From positions 94,693-158,692 of the forward strand of contig NZ_MBPP01000045.1 of NCBI RefSeq assembly GCF_001858325.1: a DNA stretch of 64,000 nucleotides. The letters run 5' to 3'. Below, piece after piece: positions 28,885 to 38,773 of this stretch (positions within the stretch are counted from its first letter, which is position 1; every line of letters begins with the position of its first letter). Origin of the DNA: Marinobacter sp. AC-23. Its GTDB lineage: Bacteria > Pseudomonadota > Gammaproteobacteria > Pseudomonadales > Oleiphilaceae. The notes under the pieces are model-generated. The model did not search any database. It was given only the letters and a program-made list of their open reading frames with translations, and had not been told where the DNA came from. Made by a program: the position numbers and the translations under genes.

Positions 28885-28919
28885 AAAAAAGACTGACGGG
28901 CGAAGCCAACTCAGCCCGT
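28885..28919 (-). terminator. probable terminator downstream of the small membrane protein gene
   Basis: On the minus strand ACGGGC pairs with GCCCGT around a 12-base loop, followed after a few bases by TTTTTT (the A run at 28885-28890 on the plus strand). It lies 25 bases beyond the stop of the small membrane protein gene and upstream of the lipase-like gene. Confidence 0.5.
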
Positions 28920-28943
28920 TCACTCATCAGTTATTGGCATTGC

Positions 28944-29123
28944 TCAGGAAAAGTAATACCGGATTAGTTGTGCCACGATCAACAGCGCCATTAGTGGAAA
29001 GATGAAGCGCGTTAAATTGCCATAATTACGCGCTTCACCTTTCGGAGCATATTTCTCCACCAAAGGCAGGATAACAACCAGGGCCAAAAACAGAACGGCG
29101 AGAATAATCAGCAATGTTCCCAT
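28944..29123 (-). CDS. small two-helix membrane protein
   Basis: A 59-residue protein starting MGTLLIILAVLFLALVVILP, with a second hydrophobic segment FIFPLMALLIVAQLIRYYF at the C-terminus and a short charged loop between. ATG 29123 is fixed by AGGAGCC just upstream; the longer in-frame extension is not plausible. Family not recognised. Confidence 0.65.
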   Translation of the reverse strand: MGTLLIILAVLFLALVVILPLVEKYAPKGEARNYGNLTRFIFPLMALLIVAQLIRYYFS

Positions 29124-29333
29124 CAAAAGGCTCCTTGAATACCGGTTTTCGAGCCCACCGGGCCTGAACATGAATTTCCTGCCTGAAAGTTATCCCGCGA
29201 ATCTGTGGATAACTTTGTGAACAGGCGCGGGACAAGCCAGTTCAGGCCAGTTAAAACGGGCGTTCGACAAATATGACCGTTAACTGACCAGATCATTTAC
29301 TGTTCAGTGACTTCCATGCTGAGCCGCCGGCTC

Positions 29334-29774
29334 TCAGCACCCATTACTCTGCAGCCATTGATTGATCTGGCCCTGATTCATGGCGCCACTTTGCCGGGCC
29401 AGTTCGCGGCCATTGCGAAACAGCATCAACGTAGGAATGCTGCGAATACTGTATTGCCCAGCCGGGCCAGGATGTTCTTCGGTACTGAGTTTGGCAAAAC
29501 GCACTTTACCCTGCCAGCCGCTAGCCGCCTTTTCAAACTGAGGCGCCATCACTTTGCAAGGGCCACACCAGCTCGCCCAGAAGTCCACCAACACCGGCAG
29601 GTCGCTACGCCCAGTATGGGCAGCAAAGCTTTGCCCTGTAAGTTCTAGCACGCTCTCTGGCCATAAAGGCTGCTTACAGGCTCCACAATTACCGCCAGAT
29701 GCCAAGCGAGCTTCTGGCACACGGTTGACCTTGTCGCAATGTGGACAAACTACGTGTTTGAGATTGTCACTCAT
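29334..29774 (-). CDS. trxC: thioredoxin 2 (zinc-containing)
   Basis: Cytosolic disulfide reductase of 146 residues. The N-terminal zinc module has Cys10/Cys13 and Cys30/Cys33. The thioredoxin domain has the active site WASWCGPCK with Cys70 and Cys73 and the cis-Pro segment RSIPTLMLF near 112-120. This two-part layout is diagnostic for TrxC as opposed to TrxA. Typically involved in oxidative stress defence. Confidence 0.93.
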   Translation of the reverse strand: MSDNLKHVVCPHCDKVNRVPEARLASGGNCGACKQPLWPESVLELTGQSFAAHTGRSDLPVLVDFWASWCGPCKVMAPQFEKAASGWQGKVRFAKLSTEEHPGPAGQYSIRSIPTLMLFRNGRELARQSGAMNQGQINQWLQSNGC

Positions 29775-29825
29775 GAATCTACCTCACAGCACTTAAAGTC
29801 GATCTCTCTCGATAGAAAATAAAAA

Positions 29826-30209
29826 CTAGAAGCTGGACAGCTCATCTTGCAGGTCTTTTTTCAGTTCGTCCGCTTCAGTTATCCACACGGTTTTATCGAG
29901 GCCCGGGAATACACCAACCTGCAGTCCATCTTTCGACAAACCCGGCACCCACTTTTTGAAAAAATCCGGCAGCGAGATGCTCTTTGGCTTCAAATCATCG
30001 GAACCTTTAGCGTACTCAACGGCAAATTCCGAGCTGGGCCAAACCGGCAAGTGCGCCACTCCATCGTCTTCCGAGACGATGGACAGAAAGCGGCTCTCCG
30101 AATTAACGAGTATCCAGATCTCCCGCTCTTCCAACACTTCACTCAAAAAGTAGTCGTATCGTTCTTCGCCGCTCGACTCGAGCACACTCGTTAACTGCTC
30201 ATCACTCAT
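29826..30209 (-). CDS. DUF2750 family protein
   Basis: A 127-residue soluble acidic protein matching the DUF2750 pattern (ILVNSESRFLSIVSEDDG near residues 33-50, HLPVWPSSEFA near 53-63). Function unknown. It lies between trxC and the DUF2339 gene on the same strand. The start has a clear GAGAAAC region upstream. Confidence 0.72.
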   Translation of the reverse strand: MSDEQLTSVLESSGEERYDYFLSEVLEEREIWILVNSESRFLSIVSEDDGVAHLPVWPSSEFAVEYAKGSDDLKPKSISLPDFFKKWVPGLSKDGLQVGVFPGLDKTVWITEADELKKDLQDELSSF

Positions 30210-30238
30210 AATCGGTTTCTCTGTTTAATGAATTAGCC

Positions 30239-32799
30239 TCAAGGGGCCTGAATACTGGCACGCTGCGCTTTTCGGTACATCCATGCAAGGCCCAACAAGG
30301 CGAGCCCCAACCCCATAAAGGCCGCGACCCGCCAGAATCCTTGCAGGCCGGCCATATCGATCAGGAAGATTTTGCCGATCACAGTACCCAACAAAGCCAT
30401 GCCTGCTTTGTACAAGATAATATGGGCACTTTTTGTCGAATAAACCGTGGAGTAGATAATAGCGCCGATGGCGTAGAACATGCCGACCACCGAATAGGTA
30501 TACAGCTCACCCTCTGTCATACCAAACCGCAGCGCCATGTCGCTGCCTTGCCAGAGCTGACGAACCTCCAGGACAGTGAACAAAAGAAACCCCGCACCCG
30601 CAACACACAGCGACCAGAGCCTGGGCACAATCTCCGGGAACCGCTGATAACAAGCGCCAGAAGTACCGGCCCTCCAAAGGCAGGAAGCAGCATATTGAAG
30701 ACGGGTGTACTGCCGATGGTGCCGTCATTCCACCAAGGGTTGTGCAAGGTGAGCAGCGTGAGGTAGCTGATTCCGGAAAGTGCCAACAAAATCCATGAGA
30801 ACAACCGATAAAGCCAGGCCAGTGATTGGCTGGTTTTGGCCCGAACCGCATAAGTTACACTGAGCGCACCCCAGAGCAGCGTGTTCATGGTTGCTTCAAT
30901 AAGACTGTATTCGTGGACAAAAATATCGCCGTCGTAAAGCCAGTAGCGCAGCTCCGTGCCTAGGAACAACACCAGCAAATGCAGGGTTGCTCCTTCCAGC
31001 CAAGGGCGAATCGAATGGCGCTTGTCAGCCAGTCTGGTTGCAACCGCGGCCAACAACGTGGCGCCGCCATAGGTCCACAAAGACCAATGCACACTGGTAT
31101 CATAACCCTGCACCCAGGGGTTGAAGGTAAGTCGTGCAACAACCAGCGCTAACACGCCTTTTAACAACAAGTACAACTCCGGCATTTGATACCGCCGCGC
31201 CAGCCAGACAAGGCTGACGAACTGAACCGATAGCGCCAGCGTGAGTGACGATTCGCGAAAGGCCATAACGGTCGCCAAGGAATAACTAACGTGCGCCGCC
31301 ATCAATGCCCAAACTACGCCGTTCCCATAACGAGCCGACCCTTCCATCCGCCAGGCCAGCACGCCATAAGCAGCGCCAAGCAGCAAAGTGACGATCGCCC
31401 ACACAACTGACGTTTGGCCATAGCCATGCAACAAAAGCCAACCAAGCACCAGCCACACCAACGGTGAAAGCAGCGTTAGTGAGGCCCAGCGGCGCTGATC
31501 GACATAGCGCCCCCACAGCCACAAGCCAAGGCCGGTGGTGATTATGGCAGCGGCAATGAGATAACTGACAAAGCCCGGCTGCTGGGCCAAGGGAATCTGA
31601 AGCAGATAGACCAGATCGCCATCCATTCTGCCCATGTATAACAGCCAGCCCGCGGCACTGGCCAACACCGCACCCCAGGGTAAAAACCACAGTGCCCCGC
31701 GGCTCTGAGGTATCAGAGATGCCGCTGGCAGGATAAGCAGCCAACTCCACAAGGATGTGTTGTCGCCAGACTGCTGGGCAATAGACAGCCCCCAAACGGC
31801 CAATAACGGCAAAAATGCCTCCCGCAAACGCGATAGCACAACCCGCTCCTTGCCTGGCAAGCATGCAAAAACCACAAACAATGCAGCCAGATAACAAGCT
31901 GTTGCCGTGGCAGCCGGCGACGCGACCACCGTAAAGGCCCACCAAAGCAACGCACCTGCCAAAGTGGCGTACCAAAGCCAGTCACGGAAAACATAACGCA
32001 TTAACAGCAACGAACTGAGGGTGATCAGGAAGCTGTAGGAGAGTACAAAGGCGACGCTGCCGCCTTCTCCACCAATAAGAAGAGGCACAATATAGGCACC
32101 GCTCAGGCCCATAATGGCCAGCAAGGGGCCGTGCACCAAAGCCAGCACCATAGTGACCAAAGATACGGCCGCCAGCATGATTAACCCGACGACCGGGCTG
32201 ATCAGTTGGTAGTGATGAACTCCAGCAAGCAATGCGGCGTACAAAGTAATGCTGCCACCGCCGGCCAGTGCTGCAAATATTTGATCTGTGCTCATGTGGC
32301 GCCGGCGCAGAAACTCCGCGCCTGCGTGCAGGGCGAGGCCCGTGGTAAGCGCGAGCAGAAATTGCTGTACAGGGCCAATTAACCCAGCGCTGATAGAGTG
32401 GCTGACCATAAAAATACCGGCCAGTGCCACACTCAGACCACCAAGCCAGACCATCCAGTTTTCTTTCAGGGCCGCAATAATGCGGGAAGGCTCGCGGGGT
32501 TCACCAACCTCCATCCAATCACTCGCGTCTGTTTGCGAATCGGGCGGCCCCTCTATGGCGGTTGCCACGGCAGGTTCTGGCTTTGGCTCACGTTGTTGCG
32601 GAGCAGGCAGCGGCTGATCATCTTTGATCTGCAGGCGTAACTCAGTCAACTCATGGCTTAGCGATGTAACCTCAAGCTTCAGAGCATCTAAGCGGGCGAC
32701 CTGCTCATTCCGTTTACGGTAAGCCAGAAAACCAAGTACAGAGCCCACAGGTATGAACAGTGCGAGGCCCACGCCAAGCAAAATGAGTATTGCTTCCAA
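30239..32799 (-). CDS. DUF2339 polytopic membrane protein, frameshifted near 30635
   Basis: Very large inner-membrane protein, about 853 residues when repaired, with more than 20 hydrophobic helices after an N-terminal charged region (EQVARLDALKLEVTSLSHEL coiled coil near 30-49) and EPREPSRIIAALKENW before the first membrane block. The raw frame ends at 30517 in cysteine/arginine-rich nonsense. The membrane C-terminus (TEGELYTYSVVGMFYAIG to the end at 30239) is one frame over. One G lost in the SGSRE region near 30635 explains it. Function unknown; homologues are annotated DUF2339. Confidence 0.82.
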
Positions 32800-32916
32800 A
32801 TCCCTTTTCCCTTTTCAAGAATCCCATCAGATGCAGTATTAACCGCCAGTAGGATACACAGTCTATATATGACGAAAGGAAATGGCATTAATGTCGGGAG
32901 CGAGGTAAAACCAGCA

Positions 32917-33830
32917 CTAGCCTAAAGAACAGCTTTTTTTGAAATCGGAAGGAGTCATTCCAAAATGACCTTTAAACGCAGTTGAAAAATAGCTAGAACT
33001 ACCAAAGCCATACCTATACACAACTTCAGTTAGGTTCAATCTCCCGTTATGCGCTTTTATATAGTTGGCGCACATCTCCAACCTCTGAGTTTTTACATAC
33101 TCTGACAGCGTGATCGAGTGACCTGAGAATGCTCGATGAAGGCTCCGCACGGACGTCCCAACTGAGCTGGCAACCATGGATGCGTTCAGGCCAGGCTCAC
33201 CGATGTGTTCTTTCACAAACTCAGACGCGGCCCTAAATACCTTGTCGTAGGGATCGCTACTGTGAACACTCTTCAATACCGACGGCTTTATCAGTGTGGC
33301 CAACGAATCGAGAATCGCGGCTCCTTCCTCCTGATCAAGGTTCTCATGCAGTGACGCTCGATCACCAACTTGCTGGCAAAACGGGCAATGTGAGAGTTCG
33401 CGGGGATCTTGACACCAAGCTCAACCTTACTGAGATGCAGTACCCGCTCAATAATTTGGCGCGGCAAGATGAGTGATATCTGTTGCGACGGTTCCTGATA
33501 TGAGAATCGAAAAGGTAGCGTGGAATCTACAAGAACAACGTCTCCTGAAGTCAGAGACGATCGGTTTCCAACCTGCTCAACCAGCGAGCGCCCCCAGATC
33601 TGGAAAACACAAAAAAAGTCAGGAATTCCGCTTTTGCGTATCTCTTTTGGCGTACGGTAAAGATCTGCCCCCTGGATATTAACCCTGGACATATCAAGCG
33701 AACCGCCTACTTTTTCCACCGACCCTGAGAACTCCCCACCCACTGGATTCGCCAAAAAAGGTCCGCATATCTCATTGATATTGCTGATCCATTTATCGAA
33801 ATCACTGGTCTCGCGGGCGCATGACGACAC
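32917..33830 (-). CDS. feaR: AraC-family regulator, FeaR-like, frameshifted near 33336
   Basis: About 304 residues after repair, the normal length for FeaR-type activators of aromatic amine catabolism. The GTG at 33830 is the only possible start, because a TAA lies 6 codons upstream. The N-terminal sensing half includes DFFCVFQIWGRSLVEQVG and SGDVVLVDSTLPF. The C-terminal AraC helix-turn-helix has NASMVASSVGTSVRSLHRAF and LTEVVYRYGFGSSSYFSTAFKGHFG. The frame breaks after HCMRTL and resumes as DQEEGAAILDSLATLIK, consistent with one lost base. Divergent from the porin and amine genes it probably activates. The FeaR label rests on family style plus context. Confidence 0.78.
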
Positions 33831-34153
33831 AGGTATGACCTCTTGCTCTTATTTGTGATCGCATCTAACGAAAATGACCAAAAAACAATCAAAAGTCAAG
33901 AAATCCTTCTGGAAACCCTACCCTCTTATATCGATACAATTTTTTCTCTAACACACAAAAAAATGTGTCAGGTCGACGTTACGTTTCGAATCGCTGGCGC
34001 AGGAACGAAAGCTTCTGGCACCCATGAGAAAGCACAGTGCAGAATTAGTTGATAAAAATAGGCGTTATGGTGGCTCTTGACCTCACACAGGCAACCGGTA
34101 GCCCAGATCTACGCCTGAAGCCACTCCAAACATACAACAATAAAGGCTAAACA
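33831..34153. promoter_or_regulatory. divergent control region feaR-like / amine cluster
   Basis: 323 bases without a credible gene. AT-rich at 33880-33970. A TGTGA half-site begins at about 33854, with a weak partner that only loosely resembles a CRP site. Short hairpin ACACA-A7-TGTGT at about 33955-33971. The promoters of the regulator and of the porin-led operon must lie here; individual boxes are not assigned. Confidence 0.45.
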
Positions 34154-35494
34154 ATGCACCAGAGTATGCAACTACGACGAGCGATTTTATGCGTTTTCGC
34201 GGCCAGCATAGGGATTCCTACCGCATCTGCTGTTGAAGTTTCGAACGGTGAAGATTACCAGCTGAACGCGGACCTGGAACTGGCCGCCGGTATTTTCACA
34301 AGCGACAAGAGCTACCTATACGACACTGACCAAGACGGTGCTCAATGGCAGGAAGGCTATATAAAGTACGGGCTGTCGGGTACCTATTCACCGGGCAACA
34401 ACACGGCCATTTACGGAAGCGTCAATGCACTCTCGTCAGGCACATGGGGTGATGGCGATGCCGGTGGTTTTAGCACGGGTGATGAAAGCAAAACCGAGCT
34501 CGAAGATGCTTATATTGGCTTTAAATCCGGCGACCTTCTGCCGTTTCTTGGCCCGAACGGCCTGGACATTTCACTCGGTAGTCAGAACTTCGCGATTGGC
34601 GATGGTTTTCTGATAAACGGAGACGCCTTGAACCTGGGCGAAGGGCTGAGTGGTGGAGGTTTCGATTTTGATCGCGGCGGCGCCTATTGGCTGGCTGCAA
34701 GAAAAGCTTTCAACAAAACGGCGCTGGCGCGGATTGGCGGTGACGAAGGGTTACGCTCAGATCTGTTCTGGATTGAATCAGACAATAAAGCCCAGGCCGA
34801 TACCGAGCTAACTGGCATAAACCTCGAGTATGTATCTCCTCACGGCACCTTCGGTTTGATGCACTTGAAGGGTCTCGACGTTAACGAGCGTTATGCGCAG
34901 GCGCTTGGTCTGACAGCCAGAGACGGACAGAACACCACCAGCCTTCGGTATCAGGGTAACGCTGGCGTAGAACCGCTTTTCCTTTCCGCAGAGTTTGTGA
35001 CTCAGGACCAAGGTGACGCTAGCCGAAAGGACGCCGACGCCTGGTATATGGAAGCTGGGTGGAGCTTTGAACAACAGGCATGGTCTCCAAGCGTCAATAT
35101 CCGGTACTCAACATTTGACGAAGATTTCGACCCCCTGTTTTTTGGCTTTAACCGCGGCTACGGCACCTGGTTTCAAGGTGAAGTCGCCGCCAATTATGCC
35201 GGGCCATTCAACAGCGACACAGATGTTCTCCACGTTGGTGTAAAAGCCTACCCCGCTCCCACTGTCGCCGTAGGCGCTTTGTTCTTTGACTTCAGTGACA
35301 CAGCCCGGGGAAGCGGCTCGCTGGATAGTCAGGAGCTCGACCTCTACGCTGAATGGGCCGTTAACGACCACCTGTTCCTGAGCCCCCTTATTGGTTTCTT
35401 CAAGCCGGAAAAGCGCGCCGCTGACGGCGGCAGTCAGTTCCAGGACAACGATCTGAACACCTACGCTCAAATAATGGCGGTTATTTCCTTTTAA
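34154..35494 (+). CDS. outer-membrane porin-like beta-barrel linked to amine catabolism
   Basis: A 446-residue protein. A signal peptide of 26 residues ends in PTASA/VE. The remainder is alternating beta-strand sequence with aromatic girdle residues, ending in ...AQIMAVISF, a C-terminal Phe typical of outer-membrane barrels. Strand pairs such as GINLEYVSPHGTFGLMHLKG and LYAEWAVNDHLFLSPLIGFF suggest a 16- or 18-strand porin of the alginate-export/OprD-like type. As the first gene downstream of the feaR-like promoter region, it probably lets amines or their oxidation products cross the outer membrane. The substrate is inferred. Confidence 0.75.
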   Translation: MHQSMQLRRAILCVFAASIGIPTASAVEVSNGEDYQLNADLELAAGIFTSDKSYLYDTDQDGAQWQEGYIKYGLSGTYSPGNNTAIYGSVNALSSGTWGDGDAGGFSTGDESKTELEDAYIGFKSGDLLPFLGPNGLDISLGSQNFAIGDGFLINGDALNLGEGLSGGGFDFDRGGAYWLAARKAFNKTALARIGGDEGLRSDLFWIESDNKAQADTELTGINLEYVSPHGTFGLMHLKGLDVNERYAQALGLTARDGQNTTSLRYQGNAGVEPLFLSAEFVTQDQGDASRKDADAWYMEAGWSFEQQAWSPSVNIRYSTFDEDFDPLFFGFNRGYGTWFQGEVAANYAGPFNSDTDVLHVGVKAYPAPTVAVGALFFDFSDTARGSGSLDSQELDLYAEWAVNDHLFLSPLIGFFKPEKRAADGGSQFQDNDLNTYAQIMAVISF

Positions 35495-35562
35495 TAGTCG
35501 GGACAGACCAGTCATCCAGTCCCCGCAGAGATGTGGCTTACCAATCGTCGGAGATCAGAGAA

Positions 35563-36972
35563 ATGCAGACTTACCGGAATACCGTAAACGGAACGCTTGC
35601 AGAGCCCGCCAGCAGTTACGAAATCTTCAATCCTGCTAATGGGCAATCCCTGGGAATGGCGCCAGAGAGCGATGAACAGGAGGTAGACCGCGCCGTGCAA
35701 TCAGCGATGCTCGCGCAAAAAAGCTGGGCAAAACACAGTGATCAAGAGCGGCGCGACATCATTCATAAGGTCGCTCAGATTCTTGGGGAAAATTCCGAGT
35801 ATCTGGCTGAACTGATTACACGGGAACAGGGAAAGCCGTTGTCCGGCCCTGGTTCAAGGTTTGAAATGCAGGCCTGTGTCGGATGGACTCAGGTCCCAGC
35901 CAGCCTGGAACTGCCTCCCGAGGTTGTGTACGAAGATGACGAGCGTAAAGACACCTTGCATCGCGTTCCGCTGGGTGTTGTAGCAGCAATCGCTCCATGG
36001 AACTGGCCGTTGATGATTGCCATATGGCAAATCATTCCGGCCATACGAATGGGAAACACAGTTGTTCTGAAGCCTTCTGAATACACACCTATTGCAACGC
36101 TGGAGATGGTGAGGCTGATTAACCAGGCTCTTCCGGCTGGCGTGCTAAACACCGTAACCGGAGACGGAACCATTGGCAGCAAGCTGACCCATCACCCTGA
36201 TATCAGTAAAATCATGTTCACCGGCAGCGAAACTACCGGGCGCCGTATTATAGAAGCCTCCGCCAAAAGCCTGTCACCTATTACCCTGGAGCTAGGCGGG
36301 AACGACGCAGCCATTGTTATGCCCGGAACGAACATTAAAAACATTGCCACCGATTTGTTCTGGGGTGCGTTCCTGAACATGGGCCAGACCTGTGCCTGCA
36401 TTAAGCGCCTCTATGTGCACGAAGATGACTACGAAGCTGTTATGACCGAGCTCAGCGCAATCGCCAACGAGATGAAAATAGGGGATGGCATGGATGAGTC
36501 CGTGTTGATTGGGCCCCTCCAAAACAAGATGCAGTTTGAGAAAGTCCGGGAACTCGTATCTGACGCACAAACAAGCGGTTGCGATGTTCGTGAGTTTGGC
36601 GAGGTGCCAGAACAAGGCTATTTCATGCCACTTACGCTGGTTGGCGACATCAAAGACGGCCACAGGCTGGTTGACGAAGAACAATTTGGCCCCGCCCTGC
36701 CGATCATCCGTTATCGCGACCTGGAAGATGCCATAGAGTCTGCGAACAGGCTTGATGCAGGGCTTGGCGCATCCCTGTGGACAAACACACCAGCAGACGC
36801 GAGCGAGCTGGCGACCCAACTGGAGGCCGGAACTGTGTGGATCAACCAACATGGCGCGATTCACCCCATGGTTCCTTTTGGCGGTAATAAAGCATCCGGC
36901 TACGGCGTTGAGTTCGGCGTTGAAGGGCTCAAGGCAGTCACTCAGAGCCGGGTGATAAGTATGAAGAAATAA
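35563..36972 (+). CDS. NAD(P)-dependent aldehyde dehydrogenase
   Basis: A 469-residue aldehyde dehydrogenase, cytosolic. Glu243 in LELGGND and the nucleophile Cys277 in MGQTCACIK are the catalytic pair. The NAD site has NWPLMIAIWQIIPAIRMGN and the Rossmann segment FTGSETTGRRI. ATG 35563 is chosen over the GTG 10 codons upstream, since GGAG lies about 9 bases before it and homologous sequence starts there. It likely oxidises the aryl-acetaldehyde produced by the amine dehydrogenase encoded downstream. It cannot be assigned to phenylacetaldehyde specifically by sequence. Confidence 0.87.
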   Translation: MQTYRNTVNGTLAEPASSYEIFNPANGQSLGMAPESDEQEVDRAVQSAMLAQKSWAKHSDQERRDIIHKVAQILGENSEYLAELITREQGKPLSGPGSRFEMQACVGWTQVPASLELPPEVVYEDDERKDTLHRVPLGVVAAIAPWNWPLMIAIWQIIPAIRMGNTVVLKPSEYTPIATLEMVRLINQALPAGVLNTVTGDGTIGSKLTHHPDISKIMFTGSETTGRRIIEASAKSLSPITLELGGNDAAIVMPGTNIKNIATDLFWGAFLNMGQTCACIKRLYVHEDDYEAVMTELSAIANEMKIGDGMDESVLIGPLQNKMQFEKVRELVSDAQTSGCDVREFGEVPEQGYFMPLTLVGDIKDGHRLVDEEQFGPALPIIRYRDLEDAIESANRLDAGLGASLWTNTPADASELATQLEAGTVWINQHGAIHPMVPFGGNKASGYGVEFGVEGLKAVTQSRVISMKK

Positions 36973-37078
36973 AACGGCCTGCTTCCGTTCAGGATTGAAG
37001 TAAGTAGCGAATCAGGCGTGCGACAGGCAATGATTCATCGCGCGCCTAACTCTCAGAAAAACAATATTGAGGATCTTA

Positions 37079-38221
37079 ATGATGCATCTACCCAAAAAAC
37101 TGGCGTGCTGCCTGGTGGTAGCGTCCGGCCTTATTGCTGCGAGCGCAAACGCGCGGTTACCGAATGAAACCGTTGGCAGCACTACCCTGCCACTGCCTGA
37201 CGATCACCGAAGCTATATGGTGGACTTCGAGTTCAACAACATGGTGTCTACGCGGGTTGTTGTAATTGACCCCGACAAACAGAAATACCTTGGAATGATA
37301 CCCACGGGGCACGCCGCTCCTGCAACGCTTTCTCAGGACAGGAAAACCATCTATACCGCTGACTTCTTTTATACCCGCTATGTGCGAGGGGAGCGTACGG
37401 ATGTATTAACCGCCTGGGATAGCCAGACTCTATCCCCTAAATGGGAACTTGAGCTATCAAGCCAACGCGCCTTCACCTTAACTGAGCGCTTTTCACTCGC
37501 AACCAGCGCTGACGACAAATTCGTCTACATCTACAACTTCACACCTTCAACCTCTGTAACGGTCATCGATACCACCAAACAAGAGATGGTTAACGAGATT
37601 GCGATCAATGGATGCATTCTGAACTATCCGGTAGGAGCACGGCGGTTTGCGTCTTTATGTGGCGACGGATCGCTCCAGATGATTACGCTGAACGACGATG
37701 GTAAAGAAGTAGATCGTACCCAAACCAAATTTTTTGACCCGAATGTGGTGAAGTTGGTCGAGAGAGCTACGGTCGTTGGGGAGATCTATTACTTTGTAAC
37801 GACACTGGGCGAAGTTGTACCAGTCGACCTCTCAGGAGATGAACCAGAGATTCTACCCCGCTGGTCACTGGTCACCCGTGAGGAAATGGCTAAAGGCTGG
37901 GCTCCGGGCGGCTGGCAGCTGCTCGCGGCCGCGCCTGGCCTGAATCGCCTGTACGTACTGATGCACCCCGACCACAAGCCCCATAACTGGGAAGACCCCA
38001 GCCAGATTATTTGGGAGTTTGACCTTAAAACCGGCAAAAAAATTGGAACCCTGGAATCGCCTAGCTTCATCTGGAGCCTGAGCGCCACATCAGATGATAA
38101 GCCTCTTCTGCTTGGTTCGAACATTGAGGGTGGGCTGGAGATATTTGACCTCTCCACCGGCGAGCACAAAGGGACAATGGAAGGCGTGACTAAAACTCCG
38201 ACGCTGATTTTGAACCACTGA
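37079..38221 (+). CDS. aauB: aromatic amine dehydrogenase large subunit (AauB/MauB family)
   Basis: Periplasmic beta-propeller subunit of a TTQ amine dehydrogenase. 380 residues from ATG 37079 (TTGAGGA ribosome site) with a signal peptide ending ASANA. Seven-bladed propeller repeats carry segments such as RVVVIDPDKQKYLGMIPTG and TVIDTTKQEMVNEIAING. The C-terminal blade has FIWSLSATSDDKPLLLG. It supports and caps the small subunit that carries the quinone cofactor. The order B-E-D-A followed by a cytochrome matches the aau locus of Alcaligenes faecalis. Choice between aromatic and methylamine enzyme rests on the neighbouring FeaR-like regulator and aldehyde dehydrogenase. Confidence 0.85.
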   Translation: MMHLPKKLACCLVVASGLIAASANARLPNETVGSTTLPLPDDHRSYMVDFEFNNMVSTRVVVIDPDKQKYLGMIPTGHAAPATLSQDRKTIYTADFFYTRYVRGERTDVLTAWDSQTLSPKWELELSSQRAFTLTERFSLATSADDKFVYIYNFTPSTSVTVIDTTKQEMVNEIAINGCILNYPVGARRFASLCGDGSLQMITLNDDGKEVDRTQTKFFDPNVVKLVERATVVGEIYYFVTTLGEVVPVDLSGDEPEILPRWSLVTREEMAKGWAPGGWQLLAAAPGLNRLYVLMHPDHKPHNWEDPSQIIWEFDLKTGKKIGTLESPSFIWSLSATSDDKPLLLGSNIEGGLEIFDLSTGEHKGTMEGVTKTPTLILNH

Positions 38222-38232
38222 GAGGTGACACG

Positions 38233-38772
38233 ATGATAGATCCTATTATCAGTACATCGGCTGCTTTGGCGCTGAGCGTTATATTCGCCAGCGCTGCCAG
38301 CCATAAACTCCGGCACCCCAGCTGGTTTCGTCGCCAGGTGCAAGAGTACGAGCTAATCCCGGGGCTTATGGTGCCAGCTGCGGCCGTAGCTCTACCGGTT
38401 GCCGAGCTGGCAATTGCCGCCGGCCTGCTATGGAGTACCAGCAGACCTTACGCTGGCATTCTGGCATTTTTGCTGATTGGCGCTTACGCACTGGCTATCG
38501 CTATCAATCTCGCCCGGGGCCGCAAAGACATCGACTGCGGATGTTCTGGGCCGGCAATGCGACAGCCACTACAACCCGCGCTGCTCGCTCGAAATCTGCT
38601 GCTGGCAATCGTTGCCTTGTGCGCGTTGCTACCCATGCTTGACCGACCTCTTGGGTTGCTCGACAACTTCGTCATGATCGCAGCAGGAACCGTGCTGGTT
38701 TTACTTTACACAACCACAGACCTCTGGCTTGCCAACAGACCGCTACTACTAAAACTCTCAGGAGAAAAATAA
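38233..38772 (+). CDS. aauE: AauE/MauE membrane protein
   Basis: A 179-residue polytopic membrane protein of the MauE/DoxX-like family, with about five hydrophobic segments. ASHKLRHPSWFRRQVQEYEL near residues 18-37 and a DIDCGCSGPA loop near 97-106 are diagnostic of MauE. It is required in Mau systems for correct disulfide formation/maturation of the small subunit together with MauD. AGGTGA ribosome site, 11 bases after aauB. Confidence 0.85.
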   Translation: MIDPIISTSAALALSVIFASAASHKLRHPSWFRRQVQEYELIPGLMVPAAAVALPVAELAIAAGLLWSTSRPYAGILAFLLIGAYALAIAINLARGRKDIDCGCSGPAMRQPLQPALLARNLLLAIVALCALLPMLDRPLGLLDNFVMIAAGTVLVLLYTTTDLWLANRPLLLKLSGEK

Positions 38773-38773
38773 G

